Shown: positions 61,678-64,000 of the stretch, piece by piece
How positions within the stretch are numbered: the stretch's first letter is position 1
How the letters are laid out: each line of letters begins with the position of its first letter
Assembly (NCBI RefSeq): GCF_039941015.1
Contig: NZ_JBDVFI010000051.1
Reading direction: 5' to 3' (one strand)
DNA length: 64,000 nt
Source: Sedimentitalea sp039941015
Lineage (GTDB): Bacteria > Pseudomonadota > Alphaproteobacteria > Rhodobacterales > Rhodobacteraceae
Notes under the pieces: model-generated
Told to the model about the DNA's origin: nothing
Seen by the model: the letters and a program-made list of their open reading frames with translations, nothing else
The model's database searches: none
Program-made: the position numbers and the translations under genes

Positions 61678-64000
61678 TTATTCGGCGACTATTGCTGTTG
61701 CAGGTTCCACCTTGACGGCGGCGAACTTGAACTCGGGGATCTTGCCATAGGGGTCCACGGCAGGATTGGTCAGGATATTGGCTGCCGCCTCGACATAGGC
61801 GAAGGGGACAAAAACCATATCCGGGCTGATGGCGCGATCTGCGCGCGCCATGATCTCGATCGAGCCACGCCGCGTGGTCAGGCGCATCATGGTGCCCGGC
61901 TCGACCCCAAGATTGCGCAGCGTCGCAGGGTGCAGCGAAGCGTTGGCCTCGGGTTCGACAGCGTCCAGAACCGAACTGCGTCGTGTCATCGACCCGGTGT
62001 GCCAGTGTTCCAGTTGCCGTCCCGTCGTCAGGATCATGGGAAAGTCCAGATCAGGTGCTTCGTCAGGGGCGATGATGCTGGCTGGTGTGAACCTTGCCCG
62101 CCCTTCGGTGCGCGGGAAACCATCGCCAAACACCACGGCCTGACCGGGATCGGTTGGCGAGAGGGATGGGTAGGTGACGGTTTCAACTTCCAGCCGTTCC
62201 CATGTAATGTTGTCGAGGCTCTTCATATTCAGCGCCATTTCAGTGAAGATTTCGCGCGGATGGGTGTAGGTCCAGTTCAGCCCGATGCGCCGGGCCAACT
62301 CCACCGTGACCTCCCAATCTTCGCGGGCATCGCCCGGTGGCGCGACGGCCGGGCGTACCATCTGCACCTGCCGGTTGGTGTTGGAAACAGTGCCGGATTT
62401 TTCATAAAGCGCTGAGGCTGGCAGGATGACATCGGCATAGTTCGCCGTTTCCGTCAGGAAAATGTCCTGTACAACCAGATGTTCCAGTTTGGCAAAGGCC
62501 TCGCGGGCGTGATCCACATCCGGGTCCGACATCGCGGGATTTTCACCCTGAATATACATCGCGCGGGTGTTTCCGGCATGGATGTCATCGACGATCTCGG
62601 TGACGGTCAGGCCCTTTTCGTTGCTGAAATCACCCGAGCCCCAGACATCGGTAAATGCCTTGCGCACCGTGTCGTCAGTCACGCTCTGATAGTCCGGCAG
62701 GAACATCGGGATCAGCCCGGCGTCACTGGCACCCTGTACATTGTTCTGGCCGCGCAACGGGTGCAGCCCGGTGCCGGGGCGCCCGATTTGACCCGTCATC
62801 AAGGCCAGCGAAATCAAACAGCGGGAATTGTCCGTGCCGTGAATGTGTTGCGACACGCCCATGCCCCAAAAGATCATCGCTGATTTGGCACCGGCAAAGG
62901 TGCGTGCGACGTCGCGCAGCACTTCGGCATCGATCCCACAGATCGCGGCCATCTTTTCCGGGCTGAAATCGGCCAGATGCGCCTTTTCAGCTTCCCAGTT
63001 CTCGGTGAAGGCTTCGATATATTGCTGATCGAACAGGTTTTCTTCGACAATCGTCGCCATAATCGCGTTCAGCATGGATACATCGGCACCCGGACGAAAT
63101 TGCAGCATGTGAGATGCGAACCGTTTGAGCCCGACCCCGCGCGGATCCATGACGATCAGCTTGCCGCCACGCTTAGTGAACTGTTTGAAATAGGTCGCGG
63201 CGACCGGATGGTTTTCAACCGGATTGGCTCCGATGACGATGGCCACATCGGTGTTTTCAATCTCGTTGAACGTTGCGGTGACAGCTCCACTGCCGACATT
63301 TTCGATCAGTGCCGACACGGATGAGGCATGGCACAGCCGCGTGCAGTGATCGACGTTGTTGTGGCCAAACCCTTCGCGGATCAGCTTTTGAAACAGATAG
63401 GCTTCTTCGTTGGTGCATTTGGCAGAGCCGAATCCGGCGATCGCCCTACCACCATGCGCCTGCGCAAGTCGCGTCATGCCATGTGCGGCAAAATCCAGCG
63501 CCTCGTCCCACGTGGCCTCGCGGAAATGTGTCGATAGGTTGCCGGGATCGACGTTCAATCCCTTAGCGGGTGCATCCTCGCGTCGGATCAGGGGTTTGGT
63601 CAGTCGATGCGGGTGGTGAATGTAGTCAAAGCCAAACCGGCCCTTCACACAAAGTCGCCCTTCGTTTGCGGGGCCGTTGATCCCCTCGACATACTTCACT
63701 CGGCCATCCTTGACCTTGAGGCTGACCTGACATCCAACGCCGCAGAAGGGGCAAATGCTCTTTGTTTCGCTGTCGAAGTCCGCGCTGTCGCCGACCTGTG
63801 CATTATCAACAACGGTGGAGGGCATAAGCGCCCCAGTTGGGCATGCCTGAACGCATTCGCCGCAGGCGACGCAGGTTGAGGTGCCCATGGGGTCGGCGAA
63901 GTCGAATGTGGGGTAGGCGTCGTGGCCGCGGCCCGCCATGCCGATGACGTCGTTGACCTGAACTTCGCGGCAGGCGCGGACGCAGAGGCCGCATTGGATG
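61678..64000 (-). CDS. fdsA: Formate dehydrogenase alpha subunit (molybdopterin; N-terminus outside the window)
   Basis: The frame stays open to the right edge. The visible part begins with a 4Fe-4S motif (QCGLCVRACREVQV), then a second (CVACGECVQACPTGAL), then the molybdopterin domain with CPFCGVGCQVSL. The metal-ligand region is HCTRLCHASSV, and GMGVSQHIHGTDN follows. This matches the FdsA/FdhF class of NAD-linked formate dehydrogenases, which oxidise formate to CO2. The first visible in-frame ATG (63939) is internal because conserved Cys residues precede it. fhs follows directly; no fdsC or fdsD lies downstream. Confidence 0.92.
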   Translation of the reverse strand, partial: IQCGLCVRACREVQVNDVIGMAGRGHDAYPTFDFADPMGTSTCVACGECVQACPTGALMPSTVVDNAQVGDSADFDSETKSICPFCGVGCQVSLKVKDGRVKYVEGINGPANEGRLCVKGRFGFDYIHHPHRLTKPLIRREDAPAKGLNVDPGNLSTHFREATWDEALDFAAHGMTRLAQAHGGRAIAGFGSAKCTNEEAYLFQKLIREGFGHNNVDHCTRLCHASSVSALIENVGSGAVTATFNEIENTDVAIVIGANPVENHPVAATYFKQFTKRGGKLIVMDPRGVGLKRFASHMLQFRPGADVSMLNAIMATIVEENLFDQQYIEAFTENWEAEKAHLADFSPEKMAAICGIDAEVLRDVARTFAGAKSAMIFWGMGVSQHIHGTDNSRCLISLALMTGQIGRPGTGLHPLRGQNNVQGASDAGLIPMFLPDYQSVTDDTVRKAFTDVWGSGDFSNEKGLTVTEIVDDIHAGNTRAMYIQGENPAMSDPDVDHAREAFAKLEHLVVQDIFLTETANYADVILPASALYEKSGTVSNTNRQVQMVRPAVAPPGDAREDWEVTVELARRIGLNWTYTHPREIFTEMALNMKSLDNITWERLEVETVTYPSLSPTDPGQAVVFGDGFPRTEGRARFTPASIIAPDEAPDLDFPMILTTGRQLEHWHTGSMTRRSSVLDAVEPEANASLHPATLRNLGVEPGTMMRLTTRRGSIEIMARADRAISPDMVFVPFAYVEAAANILTNPAVDPYGKIPEFKFAAVKVEPATAIVAE

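Overview
The window looks like the replication-origin neighbourhood of the main chromosome of a marine alphaproteobacterium in the Rhodobacteraceae (Roseobacter group). This rests on protein content and gene order: secB, dnaQ, coaE, aroE, maf, then an AT-rich gap, then hemJ, rho, mnmE, mnmG, rsmG, parA and parB, followed by hemW, rdgB, rph, hrcA, grpE, mutS and maeB. Coding is dense, many genes overlap at start and stop codons, and GC content is fairly high. No species can be assigned from sequence alone.

Layout. 1-2000: the end of a phosphate-uptake operon (pstS, pstC; minus strand). 2239-3324: a lone tyrosine recombinase. 3371-13908: a CtrA-type box, a kinase-less DivL-like PAS protein, then a tightly overlapping run tsaE-amgK-murU-addB-addA-trxA ending in an intrinsic terminator. 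13980-18745: a small DUF1127 gene, hslVU, a lipoprotein hydrolase and an MFS transporter. 18742-21197: Smr protein, Tim44-like protein, fxsA, secB. 21236-23934: dnaQ-coaE-aroE-maf on the minus strand. 23934-24341: the probable oriC, with degenerate DnaA boxes and AT-rich tracts. 24342-31707: hemJ, rho, mnmE, mnmG, rsmG, parA, parB, with two perfect 16-bp parS sites. 31704-40980: hemW-rdgB-rph (minus), hrcA-grpE (plus), mutS (minus), maeB (plus).

41464-51470 is a complete reductive pyrimidine-degradation locus: PreT/PreA dihydropyrimidine dehydrogenase, dihydropyrimidinase, beta-ureidopropionase, a four-gene ABC importer and a RutR-like TetR repressor. Two matching operator-like palindromes control the two transcription units. 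51518-56833 is an ABC efflux system (adaptor, ATPase, two FtsX-type permeases) with a membrane-anchored AraC regulator. 57207-58046 is an EamA-type transporter. 58075 to the right edge is a tetrahydrofolate-linked one-carbon oxidation module (fdsA, fhs and two adjacent folD genes); the second FolD has lost the catalytic lysine.

The most interesting items are: the FolD paralogue with Lys-to-Gln and Asp-to-Glu substitutions; the CtrA full site in front of a DivL homologue without a kinase domain; the parS sites used as coding sequence in two reading frames; the paired RutR-type operators; and the missing mltA between the Tim44 and smr genes. No phage cluster, CRISPR array, rRNA, tRNA or intact insertion sequence was seen.
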